Source: Candidatus Methylophosphatis haderslevensis
GTDB lineage: Bacteria; Pseudomonadota; Gammaproteobacteria; Burkholderiales; Rhodocyclaceae
DNA: 64,000 bases
Assembly: GCA_016711925.1 (NCBI GenBank)
Contig: JADJSA010000007.1
Span: 124,001-188,000, forward strand
Reading direction: 5' to 3'
The translations under genes were made by a program, and so were the position numbers. Every line of letters begins with the position of its first letter. Position 1 is the stretch's first letter. The notes below the pieces were generated by a model. It had not been told where the DNA came from and searched no databases. It worked only from the letters and a program-made list of their open reading frames with translations. Of the stretch, positions 32,801 through 41,919 are shown in pieces.

Positions 32801-33055
32801 ATGGCCCTGATGATTACCGACGAGTGCATCAACTGCGACGTCTGCGAGCCCGAGTGCCCGAACGGCGCGATCTACCAGGGCGAGGAGATCTACGAGATCG
32901 ACCCGAACAAATGCACCGAGTGCGTCGGTCATTTCGACGAGCCGCAATGCCAGCAGGTCTGCCCGGTCGACTGCATTCCGTTCAACCCCGACCACGCGGA
33001 ATCGAAGGACCAGCTGATGGCCAAGTTCTACAAGCTGACCGAGGTCAAGGCGTGA
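32801..33055 (+). CDS. 2[4Fe-4S] ferredoxin, YfhL-type
   Basis: 84 aa. The first cluster is ligated by CINCDVCEPECP, the second by CTECVGHFDEPQCQQVCPVDC with the eight-residue insert typical of YfhL/Alvin-type ferredoxins. The C-terminal extension has a short helix (LMAKFYKLTEV). It carries low-potential electrons; the partner is not known. It is directly after coaD (20 bp), a conserved arrangement in proteobacteria. Confidence 0.95.
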   Translation: MALMITDECINCDVCEPECPNGAIYQGEEIYEIDPNKCTECVGHFDEPQCQQVCPVDCIPFNPDHAESKDQLMAKFYKLTEVKA

Positions 33056-33077
33056 ATCGCGCCCGGCCGTCCGGTTC

Positions 33078-33831
33078 TTGATTTCCGACAAGGCGTGGCG
33101 AACAGCCGCGCATTCGGCGTCCAGTTACAATACGCAATGCTGGAAATTTCGCATCCCGGATGGCCCGATTGCGCTGTTGCCCGACCCCCGCAGATGTGCC
33201 GCGGTCGATCCGGATGAACACCACCTGAGGTCTCGCTGGGCTGCGCCGCAGTGATCTTGATCCAGGCGGCATTGGCCAATGGTTTCAGCGGACATGTGTC
33301 ACCGAGCGACAAGCGATGGAAAGGGTTGTCGATTATGTCGTTCAAGGCAATACGAACCAGATGAACGATGGCGCGTTCGTCGAGGAACTGAAGGCGTGGA
33401 TACGTTTCAGTGCCGACGACGTGGTTCGAACCGGCGACGGGCTTTACGCGGCATCGTCGGGCAGCCCGTCCGTGCCCTCGTGGTTGGGCCGCCCGCTCTT
33501 TGGCCTGTTCTTCAAGCCGAAGAGCGAGAACGACAAGTACGCGAAACACGTGCGCAGTTCAGCCGGTATCGCGATCTTCGTCTCCGACGCCCCGGGTGCG
33601 GCCCAGTGGGTGGAAGTGGGACGTTGCTACGAGCGCTTCGCCCTGCAGTCGACTGCATTGGGGATTCGCAATGCGTTCCTCAACCAGCCGGTGGAAGTGC
33701 CGGCCCTGCGGCCGCAGTTCGCGGCTTTTCTCGGCGTCGGCCAACGCAGGCCTGATCTTGTCGTTCGATTCGGGCGAGGTCCGAGAATGCCGCCGTCACT
33801 GCGGCGTCCGCTGCAGGCCGTGCTCGCGTAA
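33078..33831 (+). pseudogene. Nitroreductase-family gene, decayed
   Basis: Homologous pieces lie in three frames. Frame one (33087-33230) reads SYNTQCWKFRIPDGPIALLP then DPRRCAAVDPDEHHL. Frame two (33225-33310) gives EVSLGCAAVILIQAALANGF. Frame three (33316-33831) gives the C-terminal half, NTNQMNDGAFVEELKAWIRF, RSSAGIAIFVSD and NQPVEVPALRPQFAAFLG. Compared with relatives of about 320-340 aa, the N-terminus and about 60 residues in the middle are missing. This is the Acg-like FMN nitroreductase group. The last piece alone is an open frame of 171 codons but is not a full protein. Confidence 0.8.
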
Positions 33832-33863
33832 CCCGGCGACAGAGTTGGCAAGGCAATCCCTCC

Positions 33864-34274
33864 ATGCGAACCATCAAGGCCGGAATCGCCTACTTTGCGC
33901 TGGTGTTTGGCGCCGGTTTCGTCCTGGGATCGATACGCGTGCCGTTTCTGGTGCCACGCCTTGGCGAACGTGTGGCCGAACTCATCGAAGCGCCGTTCAT
34001 GCTGATCGTCATCGTGCTGGCCGCCCGGTTCATCGTCCGGCGCTTCGCCTCGCCCGCTACGGCTTTGGTTCGCCTGGGCATCGGCGCGATTGCGTTGGGT
34101 CTGCTGCTTGCAGCCGAGATCTTTCTCGCCATTGCCATCCAGGATCGATCGCTTGGAGACTATGTGGCTAGCCGCGATCCCGTCTCGGGTTCCGTTTTTC
34201 TGGCATTGCTTGTGATTTTCGCAGCGATGCCGCTCGTCATCGAGCGAGGGCGAATACCTACCGGCCACGATTGA
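33864..34274 (+). CDS. Small integral membrane protein
   Basis: 136 aa with four predicted membrane helices (AYFALVFGAGFVLGSIRV, APFMLIVIVLAARFIVRRF, LGIGAIALGLLLAAEIFLAI, VFLALLVIFAAMPLVIERG). No motif allows a functional call. The genes on either side are a pseudogene and a gene-free stretch, so context gives no hint. Similar small proteins are common in proteobacteria. Confidence 0.75.
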   Translation: MRTIKAGIAYFALVFGAGFVLGSIRVPFLVPRLGERVAELIEAPFMLIVIVLAARFIVRRFASPATALVRLGIGAIALGLLLAAEIFLAIAIQDRSLGDYVASRDPVSGSVFLALLVIFAAMPLVIERGRIPTGHD

Positions 34275-34781
34275 GGCTCGGCATGTCGGCCGCGGGGCAG
34301 CAGCCGGGTTTTCCCTTGCGCTCCCGCGCATGCCGCTGTGGGGGATCGCGTTGCCAAGGCGGCAGGATCACGCTTTCAGCGACAACTGCCGTCCCCGGAA
34401 GGAAAACCTTCCCGCGTCGGGAATCATATCCTTGCCGCATTGAAGCGGAAGACGGCAGACCCAATACGCTGCGACGGCTGCTCGCGGAACCGGAACCGTG
34501 CCGAAACCCGATCCAGGGAACGATAAGCTTGCCGGGCTAGCTCGTGACCGAGGCAGCGATTCCGCTTGGTAGCGACACGTTATTTGAGGAAGACGATTTG
34601 CAGTAGTCGGCCAAATCCGGCCGTTGACCATCAATAGACGATATCAGTCGTTGAAGATCTGCTTCAGCCGAATTCAAAATCCATCCCGTGCGCTCGGAGA
34701 ATTGCGTTGAAATCCCGTTCGGTTCACGGCACGATTCGTGTACGACTCCTTTTACAGCTTCGTTTGATTTCTGGAGAACTC
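34275..34781. other. 507-bp region without a recognisable gene
   Basis: Short open frames show no family resemblance. The right half (34550-34780) is clearly lower in GC than the core genome. A small palindrome CGGCC-AAATCC-GGCCG occurs near 34609. The promoter of the NYN gene should lie at the right end, but no clear -35/-10 pair was found. Confidence 0.5.
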
Positions 34782-35030
34782 ATGCCGTCCGTCTCTACCG
34801 ACAATCTTGCAGTGCTAATCGATGCAGATAACGCACAGGCATCTGTGATTTCCGAACTGCTGGCCGAGGTCGCAACGAATGGCACCGCAACGGTAAAGCG
34901 TGCCTACGGGGATTGGACAACACCCAATCTGGCTGGCTGGAAGGACGTCCTGCATGTTCATGCAATCCAACCGATCCAGCAGTTCAGATACACAACCGGG
35001 AAGAACGCAACAGATTCTGCCCTGATTATT
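34782..35030 (+). pseudogene. NYN/LOTUS-domain protein, 5' fragment (interrupted by ISL3-type element)
   Basis: 83 codons from ATG 34782 (CTGGAGAA upstream). AVLIDADNAQASVISELLAE opens a NYN (LabA/DUF88, PIN-like) nuclease domain with its first Asp pair; YGDWTTPNLAGWKDVLHVHA and GKNATDSALII follow. The gene is cut at 35030 by the IS. Joining it to the fragment at 37194 gives ALII-EAMDLL in frame and a 239-aa protein. NYN proteins are predicted RNA nucleases. Confidence 0.88.
35024..35030. repeat. Target-site duplication, left copy (GATTATT)
   Basis: GATTATT abuts the left end of the ISL3-type element and is repeated at 37187-37193. Seven bases are identical. Confidence 0.88.
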
Positions 35031-35037
35031 GGCTTCG

Positions 35038-36284
35038 TCAGTAGAATCTGTGGGAGAGTTCCGGCTCCGGCAACTTGCCAAGTGCATGATACAAAGCGAG
35101 TTCCGCGATGCGGAATGTGCGAAAGCCGTAGGATCTTCTCATGGTCACTTTGGCCTTGTTATTGAGGCCCTCGACGACACCGCTGGAGAACTGCTTGCGG
35201 GCCCGAAAGTAGTTGAGGATGAGCTCGCGATGGTTGCGTAGCGTCGCAGCGATTTTCTTCATCGGCTCGATGCGCGAGCACATCACGTCGTTGCACCATT
35301 GATCGAGGAATTTCCCCGCCCAGGTGGGCGAGTTGTAGTTCAGAACTGTTGGAAGTCTTCCTTGAGCAGATAGGCGCGCACGGTCTTCAGGTTGTAGCGC
35401 AGCACATCGCGTAATCGGGGCGTTGTTTGGCGGTCAGGTTGGTCTTGCGTTTGAGCAGGCACCAGCGGCTCTTCTTCAGCACCGGCTCGTAGCCGTCCTG
35501 GGCAAGCCGGCGCGCCTCGCCCGCGCGCACCTCGTCGAGCGCCTTGTTCATCTTGGCCACGATGTGAAAGCGATCCAGGATGTTCAGCGCATTGACGCAG
35601 CGCGTGCGGATCACCTTCAGGTAGGGCTGCCACATGTCGGAGCAGACGAACTCGATCTTCTCGGCCAGCTCCTTGCCGATGAGGGTGAAGAACTGCTCGA
35701 AGCTCGCCACCGTGCGCTCCCTGCCGATCCACAGCAGGCGCGTGCAGCCTGCCTCGATCTGGTGAACGAGCGTCAAATACTTGTGGCCCTTGGCATAGGC
35801 GATCTCGTCGACGCCGATGGCAACAATGGGCCCCAGGGTGCGCTGCTCCAGCCCCCAGGCCACCACGAGCTCGACCGCCTGGCAGACCTTCTCCCACGAG
35901 GTATGGAAAGACACCGCCGTCTCCTTCCAGGAGAGCTTCCTTGCCCAGTGGGCCAGAAACAGCATGTAGGCGCTGGTCAGCTGATGTTTGCCGCAACCCC
36001 ATGGCACTTGCTCGATCTTGACCCCGCAGGCCCGGCAATCGACGCGGCGCATGCGGTACAGTAACAGCACCATGAAGCCCCAGAAGGGAACGAATTCGAA
36101 GCGCCGCTGGCTCTGGTGATCGTAGATCGGCCCGCGCTGCTGGCAGCCGGAACACACCGGCTTGGAGCCGCGCCGAGGGCCGCACCTCGATCTCGATGCT
36201 CTTGGTTTGTGCGCACAGGCGCGCCTTGTCATAGACGAACCCTGGAAAGTGCTGGCAGTGGTTCAGAAGGGTGATCAGTTGCAT
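35038..36284 (-). pseudogene. ISL3-family transposase with three frameshifts
   Basis: It starts at 36284 (MQLITLLNHCQHFPGFVYDK). After SIEIEVRP an extra base near 36177 moves the frame; the zinc-finger part SKPVCSGCQQRGPIYDHQSQ and the catalytic DDE part (VAIGVDEIAYAKGHKYLTLV, FVCSDMWQPYLKVIRTRCVN, NILDRFHIVAKMNKALDEVR) then read to KTNLTAKQ near 35410. The frame changes again, giving PRLRDVLRYNLKTVRAYLLK. A missing G turns TGG into TGA near 35342. The last block SSGVVEGLNNKAKVTMRRSY ends at the stop in the terminal repeat. A full ISL3 transposase of about 410 aa can be rebuilt. Confidence 0.88.
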
Positions 36285-36712
36285 GGGAAAAGCAGCCGTC
36301 AAAGAACCGGGCGCCATCGTAGCCGAGCGGGCCCTGGCAGCGTATTGCCCGGATCTGGCTGACTGGCCCGCGAGCTGGCGCATCCAGGAACGTGACGTGG
36401 CGCCCGGCCAGCAGATCCTCCGAATGCTTCAAGCCTTTCCTGCTGCATTTGCTGAGCCTAGGGCTGTCGAAGAAGACGCTGCACAAGCATCGGGACAACC
36501 TCTGGCTTCTGGGCGGTGAGATGATCGGCACGATCTCGAACACGCCCAGGCTGCGAAAGCGGCCCATTGAAGAGTTGCTGTTCTCGGTGCTCGACGAAGA
36601 AGGCGGACCCCTGTTGTCGCATCACGAATCGGAGCAAGAGCAACGCGCGTTCGACTCGACCTGCCGCAAATTCTTTCGCTTCCTGCACAATGGCAAAGAT
36701 CAAATCGCGTAG
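36283..36712 (+). pseudogene. Accessory (passenger) gene of the ISL3-type element, frameshifted
   Basis: Frame one gives KEPGAIVAERALAAYCPDLA and RIQERDVAPGQQIL. An extra C near 36419 breaks it, and the continuation ECFKPFLLHLLSLGLSKKTL, HRDNLWLLGGEMI and GPLLSHHESEQEQRAFDSTC is in the next frame to TAG 36712. Rebuilt length is about 142 aa. LSLGLSKKTLHKHRDNLWLL resembles the SAM-like N-terminal helices of phage integrases, but no catalytic domain is present. Its possible ATG (36283) overlaps the transposase ATG on the other strand. Confidence 0.65.
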
Positions 36713-37186
36713 TGTGAATGCTCACCCGAAGCAAGCCGGCAAGTGCCCAGGGGTGGATAGCCGACGGGATCTGCCAGCACACCCGGGCCAAGACAAGGGC
36801 AGATGGTTGCGCGTGGCCCGGGCAGAGGTGTTCGGAGATTCGAGGCGAATGCGGGTCGACGCCACACCGCCGGCGCCGATTCCGTCAAGGGTCACTTGTC
36901 CGGGGCACGGCTTTGGTACGACGGCAACCTCAATTCGGCCAAGGATCGTGGAATTGCCCCGGCGTTGAGCGGACAGGTGCGCCCTTGACGGCGCGCCAAT
37001 CGCTACGCTGTTGGTTGGGCATGGCGGAAGGCCTCTCCTCCGCCATGCCCTACCAGCCAGCGCAGCAGTTCTTCTATTGAAAGCGCATCCGCGTCATTCA
37101 GCAAATGCACACCGCCAAGCGCCGATCATGCTGCCGCCGGTCCTTCGAAGACTCCGAAAACCACCCACAGATTCCCCCGACGAACC
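36713..37186. other. Non-coding right part of the ISL3-type element
   Basis: No gene is recognised. A strong hairpin is present: GGGCATGGCGGA (37017-37028) pairs perfectly with TCCGCCATGCCC (37039-37050) over a 10-nt loop. The terminal inverted repeat occupies about 37164-37186. Confidence 0.55.
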
Positions 37187-37193
37187 GATTATT
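37187..37193. repeat. Target-site duplication, right copy (GATTATT)
   Basis: Identical to 35024-35030. Deleting the IS plus one copy restores the NYN reading frame exactly. Confidence 0.88.
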
Positions 37194-37664
37194 GAGGCGA
37201 TGGACCTTCTGCACGGTGGGAAAGTAGACGGCTTCTGTTTGGTTTCGTCGGATAGCGACTTCACCCGACTGGCCACAAGAATCCGTGAAGCCGGATTGTC
37301 CGTCTATGGTTTTGGCGAGCAGAAGACGCCCAAACCATTCGTTGCAGCCTGCGACAAGTTCATCTTTACGGAGATTCTTAGAAAGCCGGCTCCCGGAGCA
37401 TCAACGGAAGTGCCGTTGCAAGCCCCTCTTAGACCTCTTCTAGTTTCTGCCATCGCCGATGCGGCTCAAGACGATGGTTGGGCGCTGTTGGCTGTAGTTG
37501 GCAGTCTGGTATTGAAAGCCGATCCATCATTTGACTCTCGTAACTTTGGGTTCAAGAAGCTTGGTGAGTTAGTGAAGGCACAGCCATACCTTGAAGTGAA
37601 ATCGGTTCCTTCCGTTGAAGGTTCCCAAATCACCCACCTCTCCGTACGCGTAAAGGAAGCCTGA
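37194..37664 (+). pseudogene. NYN/LOTUS-domain protein, 3' fragment
   Basis: 156 codons plus TGA. EAMDLLHGGKVDGFCLVSSD, SDFTRLATRIREAGLSVYGF and TPKPFVAACDKFIFTEIL complete the NYN domain with its conserved SSDSDF acidic cluster. After a linker, DDGWALLAVVGSLVLKADPS and FDSRNFGFKKLGELVKAQPY form an OST-HTH/LOTUS RNA-binding domain. An open frame starting inside the IS (37011) reads through into it, so a truncated product is possible, but it would lack the first catalytic Asp residues. Confidence 0.85.
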
Positions 37665-37960
37665 CATGGCGCTCATCGTTGCGCCTTCCGGTCGCTGGGC
37701 CCCGCACGATCAAGCTGCGCAGCGCCGGCTCGGGGTCGGCTGCGGCGGTGGCCATGGCAGGTGAACCAGTCGTTCGGGGTCGTGGGTGGCAAAACGGCCG
37801 ACCCCCGGGGCAGAGACCGGGTTTGCTGGCACCGAAGTCCAGCCAATCGCATTGGCCGGGACTCTACTGGTTGCAGGAAACCCGGGGTGGAAGCGGATCG
37901 TTGCCGCGGCGGCAAAGTCATGCTTGCCGGGACAAAACGGCGACTTCCGTGTATCGGGAT

Positions 37961-38035
37961 TGGTGGGCGGTACTGGGATCGAACCAGTGACCCCTGCCGT
38001 GTGAAGGCAGTGCTCTACCGCTGAGCTAACCGCCC
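37961..38035 (-). tRNA. tRNA-Val(CAC), CCA encoded
   Basis: On the minus strand the acceptor GGGCGGT pairs with ACCGCCC, followed by discriminator A and an encoded CCA (37961-37963). The D arm is AGCTCAGCGGTAGAGC; the anticodon stem CTGCC/GGCAG holds loop TTCACAC with anticodon CAC (reads GUG, Val); the T arm contains GGTTCGATCC. Total 75 nt including CCA. It stands alone between the NYN gene and gltX. Confidence 0.95.
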
Positions 38036-38138
38036 GAGGCGAATCGGGAGCCGGATTGTAGCGGGACACGGCGGCGGCGGTCAATTCTCGGAGTGGGGAT
38101 CGCGTAGAATCATCGGTTTCCACACAGGCTGTTGTCGC

Positions 38139-39551
38139 ATGTCCAGCAATAATCCCGCGCCGCAAGTCCGCACCCGTTTCGCCCCCAGTCCAACCGGCTT
38201 TCTGCACATCGGCGGTGCGCGCACCGCGCTCTACAGTTGGGCCTACGCGCGCCGTCACGGCGGCACCTTCATCCTGCGCGTCGAGGACACCGATGTCGCG
38301 CGCTCCACGCCCGAGGCGGTGCAGGCGATTCTCGATGGCATGAAGTGGCTCGGGCTCGACCATGACGAGGGGCCGTTCTACCAGATGCGGCGGATGGATC
38401 GCTACAAGGATGTGATCCGCAAGATGCTCGATTCCGGCAAGGCCTACCACTGCTACACGACGCCCGAAGAACTCGACGCCATGCGCGAGGCGCAGCGCGA
38501 ACGCGGCGAGAAGCCGCGCTACGACGGGCGCTGGCGCCCCGAGCGCGGCAAGGCGATGCCGGCGCAGCCGGCCGGGGTCAAGCCGGTGGTGCGCTTTCGC
38601 AATCCCACCGAGGGCGTCGTGGCGTGGCATGACGTCGTCAAGGGCCGGATCGAGATCGCCAATGCCGAACTCGACGACCTGATCATCGCCCGCGCCGACG
38701 GCACGCCGACCTACAACTTCTGCGTGGTGGTCGACGACTGGGACATGCGCATCACCCACGTGATTCGCGGCGACGACCATGTGAACAACACGCCGCGGCA
38801 GATCAACATCCTGCGCGCGCTCGATGCGCCGGTGCCGCAGTATGCGCACCTGTCGATGATCCTCGGACCGGACGGGCAGAAGCTCTCCAAGCGCCACGGC
38901 GCGGTGAGCGTGATGCAGTACGACGAAGACGGCTACCTGCCCGAGGCGGTGCTCAACTATCTGGCGCGCCTCGGCTGGTCGCACGGCGATGCCGAAGTGT
39001 TCGACATGCGGCAGTTCTGCGCATGGTTCGATCTCGACCACATCACGCCCTCGGCGGCGCAGTTCAACAACGAGAAACTGCTGTGGCTGAACCAGCACTA
39101 TCTCAAGCTGGCCGATAACGCGCGACTGGCGGCCGACGTTGCGCAGCGCCTGGCACGGCGCGGCGTCGACCCCGGGCAGGGGCCGGCACTCGAAGCGGTG
39201 ATCGGGCTCTACAAGGAGCGCGTCGCGACCCTCAATGAACTGGCGGATGCCGCCGAATCGTTCTATGTCGATCTGCACCCGCCAGCGGATCTGCTGGCGC
39301 AACACCTGACCCCTGCCGCGCGCGCCGCACTGGCCGATCTGCGCAAGCGGCTCGCCGCAGCCGACTGGAGCAAGGCCGCGCTGTCGCAGGCGATCAAGGA
39401 AACGCTGGCCGCCACCGCACTCAAGATGCCGCAGGTGGCAATACCCCTGCGCGTCGCGCTGCTCGGCCAGCCGCAGACGCCGTCGATCGACGCGGTGCTC
39501 GAGGTGATGGGCCGCGAGCTGGTGCTGACGCTGCTCGACCGCCACCTGTAA
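38139..39551 (+). CDS. gltX: Glutamyl-tRNA synthetase
   Basis: 470 aa. The class I HIGH motif appears as TGFLHIGGARTAL and the KMSKS motif as KLSKRHGAVSVM. ILRVEDTDVARSTPEAVQAI and YNFCVVVDDWDMRITHVIRG are glutamate- and tRNA-binding blocks. It charges tRNA-Glu in the cytoplasm. The length and absence of a glutaminyl-type insertion fit a bacterial GluRS. It is divergent from tRNA-Val and convergent with mnmC across a palindromic repeat. Confidence 0.96.
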   Translation: MSSNNPAPQVRTRFAPSPTGFLHIGGARTALYSWAYARRHGGTFILRVEDTDVARSTPEAVQAILDGMKWLGLDHDEGPFYQMRRMDRYKDVIRKMLDSGKAYHCYTTPEELDAMREAQRERGEKPRYDGRWRPERGKAMPAQPAGVKPVVRFRNPTEGVVAWHDVVKGRIEIANAELDDLIIARADGTPTYNFCVVVDDWDMRITHVIRGDDHVNNTPRQINILRALDAPVPQYAHLSMILGPDGQKLSKRHGAVSVMQYDEDGYLPEAVLNYLARLGWSHGDAEVFDMRQFCAWFDLDHITPSAAQFNNEKLLWLNQHYLKLADNARLAADVAQRLARRGVDPGQGPALEAVIGLYKERVATLNELADAAESFYVDLHPPADLLAQHLTPAARAALADLRKRLAAADWSKAALSQAIKETLAATALKMPQVAIPLRVALLGQPQTPSIDAVLEVMGRELVLTLLDRHL

Positions 39552-39656
39552 GGTCCGCCGCAGGCTGCCCGGGTTGTCGCGGAAGGATAACGGTCGCCGC
39601 GCCCGGGCGCCGGCCGGAACCGTCGATCGGTCTGCGCCGCACCGACGAGGCGACCC

Positions 39657-39775
39657 GGAAGCCGCATGGATAGGCGTTCTTCAGGCACATATCGCTGGAA
39701 GTGGCATGCAGCGGGCCTTCCAAACTGCCATGCCTGAAGATCGCCTATTGATGCGCCTTCCAGGCCGACCGATCG
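39657..39775. repeat. Dispersed palindromic repeat, copy 7 (best-preserved)
   Basis: The left arm starts GGAAGCCGCATGGATAGGCG (39657) and runs through TTCTTCAGGCA. The right arm (39730-39772) is its reverse complement with about 4 mismatches in 31 positions: TGCCTGAAGATCGCCTATTG then ATGCGCCTTCC. A shorter inner palindrome lies between. It sits between the convergent ends of gltX and mnmC. Confidence 0.85.
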
Positions 39776-39799
39776 AGCGGCTTGCGTGCCGAAGCGGGA

Positions 39800-41749
39800 T
39801 CAGGGCCCGGCGCCATCCCGCGTGTCCGGCGACTGCTGCGCGCTGCGCGGCGGGCGCAGCAGGAAGCGCGCCGGGTCCAGCGCGTCGACCAGATCCGCTT
39901 CGAGCGGCAGCGGTTCACCTTCCAGCCCGGCCGCGATCAGCTCGCCGGCCAGCGCGCTCCACACCAGCCCGCGCGCGCCGAATCCATTGACCACGATGAT
40001 CCCGGGCAGGCGCTCGACCTTCCACAATGCGCCCGCATCGTGCGCGCCGTCCGGCCGGGCGCAGGGCAGGGCGCCGATCAGCGGACGCTTGTCGGGCGAG
40101 CCCGGGCGAAAGCCGACCCGCCCGGCCAGCATCCGCGCCTCGGCTGGGTCGGCGAATCCCGGCAGCATCGCCTCCAGCCGGGCGAGGTTTTCCGCATGGT
40201 CGGCGGCGGCCAGCGCCAGGCTGTCGTCATCGGCATTGAAGGTCGCCCCGACACAATGCCAGCCGTCGACGGCCGGCGTCGCATAGCCGCGCTGGGTGAC
40301 GACACATTCGATGGCGCGCCGGCCGTGCGCCGGCAGCAGCGACACCTGGCCGCGTCCCGCACGCAGCGGCAGGCGCATCGCGCCGGCCACCGGCAGCGCG
40401 CCGCAGCCGGTGGCCAGTATAACCAGCGCCGCCTCGGCGATTACCGAACCGTTGCCGGCCAGCGCGCGCCACAGGTCGCCGTGCCGCTGCAGCGATGCGA
40501 CCGGCGTCCCGGTGCGCACAGCGATGCGCGCGCCGCCGCGGGCGAGATTGGCCGCCACCAGACTCGGCGGGTTGACCCAGCCGCCGCCCCGGAAGTGCCA
40601 GCCGCCGGCCGCTGTGCGGTGGCCGACAAGCTGCGTGGCAAGCTCGCGGTCGACGAAGCACGCGAAATCAGCCGGGTAATCGTGGCGCGCGATCGTCGCG
40701 CGCTGGGTGGCTTCGTGGCGCGCGTCGCGCGCCAGTTGCAACACGCCGCACGCCTGCCAGCGCGGCCCGAGGCCGGCGCGCTCGAGTTGCCGCAGGTGGC
40801 GCACCGCCAGCAGGAAGCCGGCGCGGGTGAGACGCGCCAGGCGATTGTCATCGAGTGAGAGCAGCGGACGCAGCACTCCGGCCAGATTGCCCGACGCCTC
40901 CTGCGCGGCACCCGCGTGCCGTTCCACCACATCGACCTGCCAGCCGCGTGCCGCCAGGCTGGTTGCGCAAGCGCTGCCGGCGAGCCCGGCGCCGATGACA
41001 ATCGCGTGGCGTGCGGGCGCTCCCGCGGCGGCGTCGGCGGCCTTGCGCTCGCGCCGGGCAACCAGCATCTCGCGCTTGGCGGCGAATCCGGGTTGCCGCT
41101 CGCAGGCGAAACCGGCCTCGCGCAGGCCGTCGCGCACCATGGCGGCAACCGACCAGGTGGCGGCCGTGGCGCCCTCGGCGGCGAGCCGCCCGATCTGGCG
41201 CAGCACGGCGGGCGACCACATGACCGGGTTTTTCGAAGGCGCGAAGCCGTCGAGGTAGAACGCATCGCCCTGTGCGCGCAGTTGAGGGAGGACGGCCGGT
41301 GCATCGCCGAACAGCAGCGTCAGGCCAACCCGCTTGTCATCGAGGTTGACCTGGTGAAAGCCGGGCACCAGCGGCGGCCAGGCTTCGAGCAGGGCTTGCG
41401 AGAGCGCAGCAAGTTCCGGCCAGCGGCGGTGGATCGCGCGCAGATCCTCGCGCGAAAACGGGTGTTTCTCGACCGAGACGAAAGCGAGCCGCGCGCAGCG
41501 CGCCGGATCGTCGCGCCAGGTCGCCCAAGTGGCCAGAAAATTGAGCCCGGCGCCAAAACCGGTTTCGATTACCGTGAAGCGATCGCGCCCGTGCCAGCGC
41601 ACGGGCAGGCGATTGCCGTCGAGAAACACGTGCCGGCACTGCGCCAGCGCGCCGGCCGCCGCGTGGTAGATGTCGTCGTATTCGGGCGATCGCAGCGCGC
41701 CATCCCGATCATCGGTGAATCGTGCCGGTACCAGCGCGCTCGGGAACAT
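39800..41749 (-). CDS. mnmC: tRNA 5-methylaminomethyl-2-thiouridine biosynthesis bifunctional protein
   Basis: 649 aa from ATG 41749, chosen because SALVPARFTDDRDGALRSPE is the typical MnmC start. The N-terminal methyltransferase part has SPEYDDIYHAAAGA, VIETGFGAGLNFLATW and DAFYLDGFAPSKNPVMWSPA. After a linker near residue 250 the FAD domain begins with HAIVIGAGLAGSACATSLAA and ends with VNGFGARGLVWSALAGELIA. The FAD domain removes the carboxymethyl group and the methyltransferase makes mnm5U34 in tRNA. Order of domains and length are normal. Confidence 0.94.
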   Translation of the reverse strand: MFPSALVPARFTDDRDGALRSPEYDDIYHAAAGALAQCRHVFLDGNRLPVRWHGRDRFTVIETGFGAGLNFLATWATWRDDPARCARLAFVSVEKHPFSREDLRAIHRRWPELAALSQALLEAWPPLVPGFHQVNLDDKRVGLTLLFGDAPAVLPQLRAQGDAFYLDGFAPSKNPVMWSPAVLRQIGRLAAEGATAATWSVAAMVRDGLREAGFACERQPGFAAKREMLVARRERKAADAAAGAPARHAIVIGAGLAGSACATSLAARGWQVDVVERHAGAAQEASGNLAGVLRPLLSLDDNRLARLTRAGFLLAVRHLRQLERAGLGPRWQACGVLQLARDARHEATQRATIARHDYPADFACFVDRELATQLVGHRTAAGGWHFRGGGWVNPPSLVAANLARGGARIAVRTGTPVASLQRHGDLWRALAGNGSVIAEAALVILATGCGALPVAGAMRLPLRAGRGQVSLLPAHGRRAIECVVTQRGYATPAVDGWHCVGATFNADDDSLALAAADHAENLARLEAMLPGFADPAEARMLAGRVGFRPGSPDKRPLIGALPCARPDGAHDAGALWKVERLPGIIVVNGFGARGLVWSALAGELIAAGLEGEPLPLEADLVDALDPARFLLRPPRSAQQSPDTRDGAGP

Positions 41750-41919
41750 GCGGGCGAGTTTACCAGCCGCAGCATCGCTGCCGCCGGATAGGCCGAACCG
41801 GTTAACCCGCCCGATGGCTACCGGCAGGCGCCTGCCTGCACCTAGAATCCGCATGCGGCCCGCACCTGGCGCGAGAGCGGCCACGGCGGAAATCGCGAAC
41901 CGCAACCAAGGAGGGACGG

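Larger units (their letters stand above)
35031..37186. mobile_element. ISL3-family insertion sequence, 2156 bp
   Basis: The ends are imperfect inverted repeats. The left end begins GGCTTCGTCAGTAGAATCTG and the right end, reverse complemented, GGTTCGTCGGGGGAATCTGT. It is flanked by GATTATT duplications. It contains a minus-strand ISL3 transposase with three frameshifts, a divergent accessory gene with one frameshift, and about 470 bp of non-coding DNA. With the transposase broken it cannot move by itself. Confidence 0.88.

Noticed and set aside
33316..33831. A 171-aa intact protein
   Set aside because: It matches only the C-terminal half of nitroreductases, and the N-terminal pieces lie just upstream in other frames.
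34271..34540. An 89-codon frame as a small gene
   Set aside because: No ribosome-binding site, Arg/Cys-rich shadow-like composition and no family resemblance.
37011..37664. A 217-codon frame starting inside the IS as an independent gene
   Set aside because: The first 60 codons are IS end sequence; homology begins exactly at the target duplication and continues the interrupted NYN gene.
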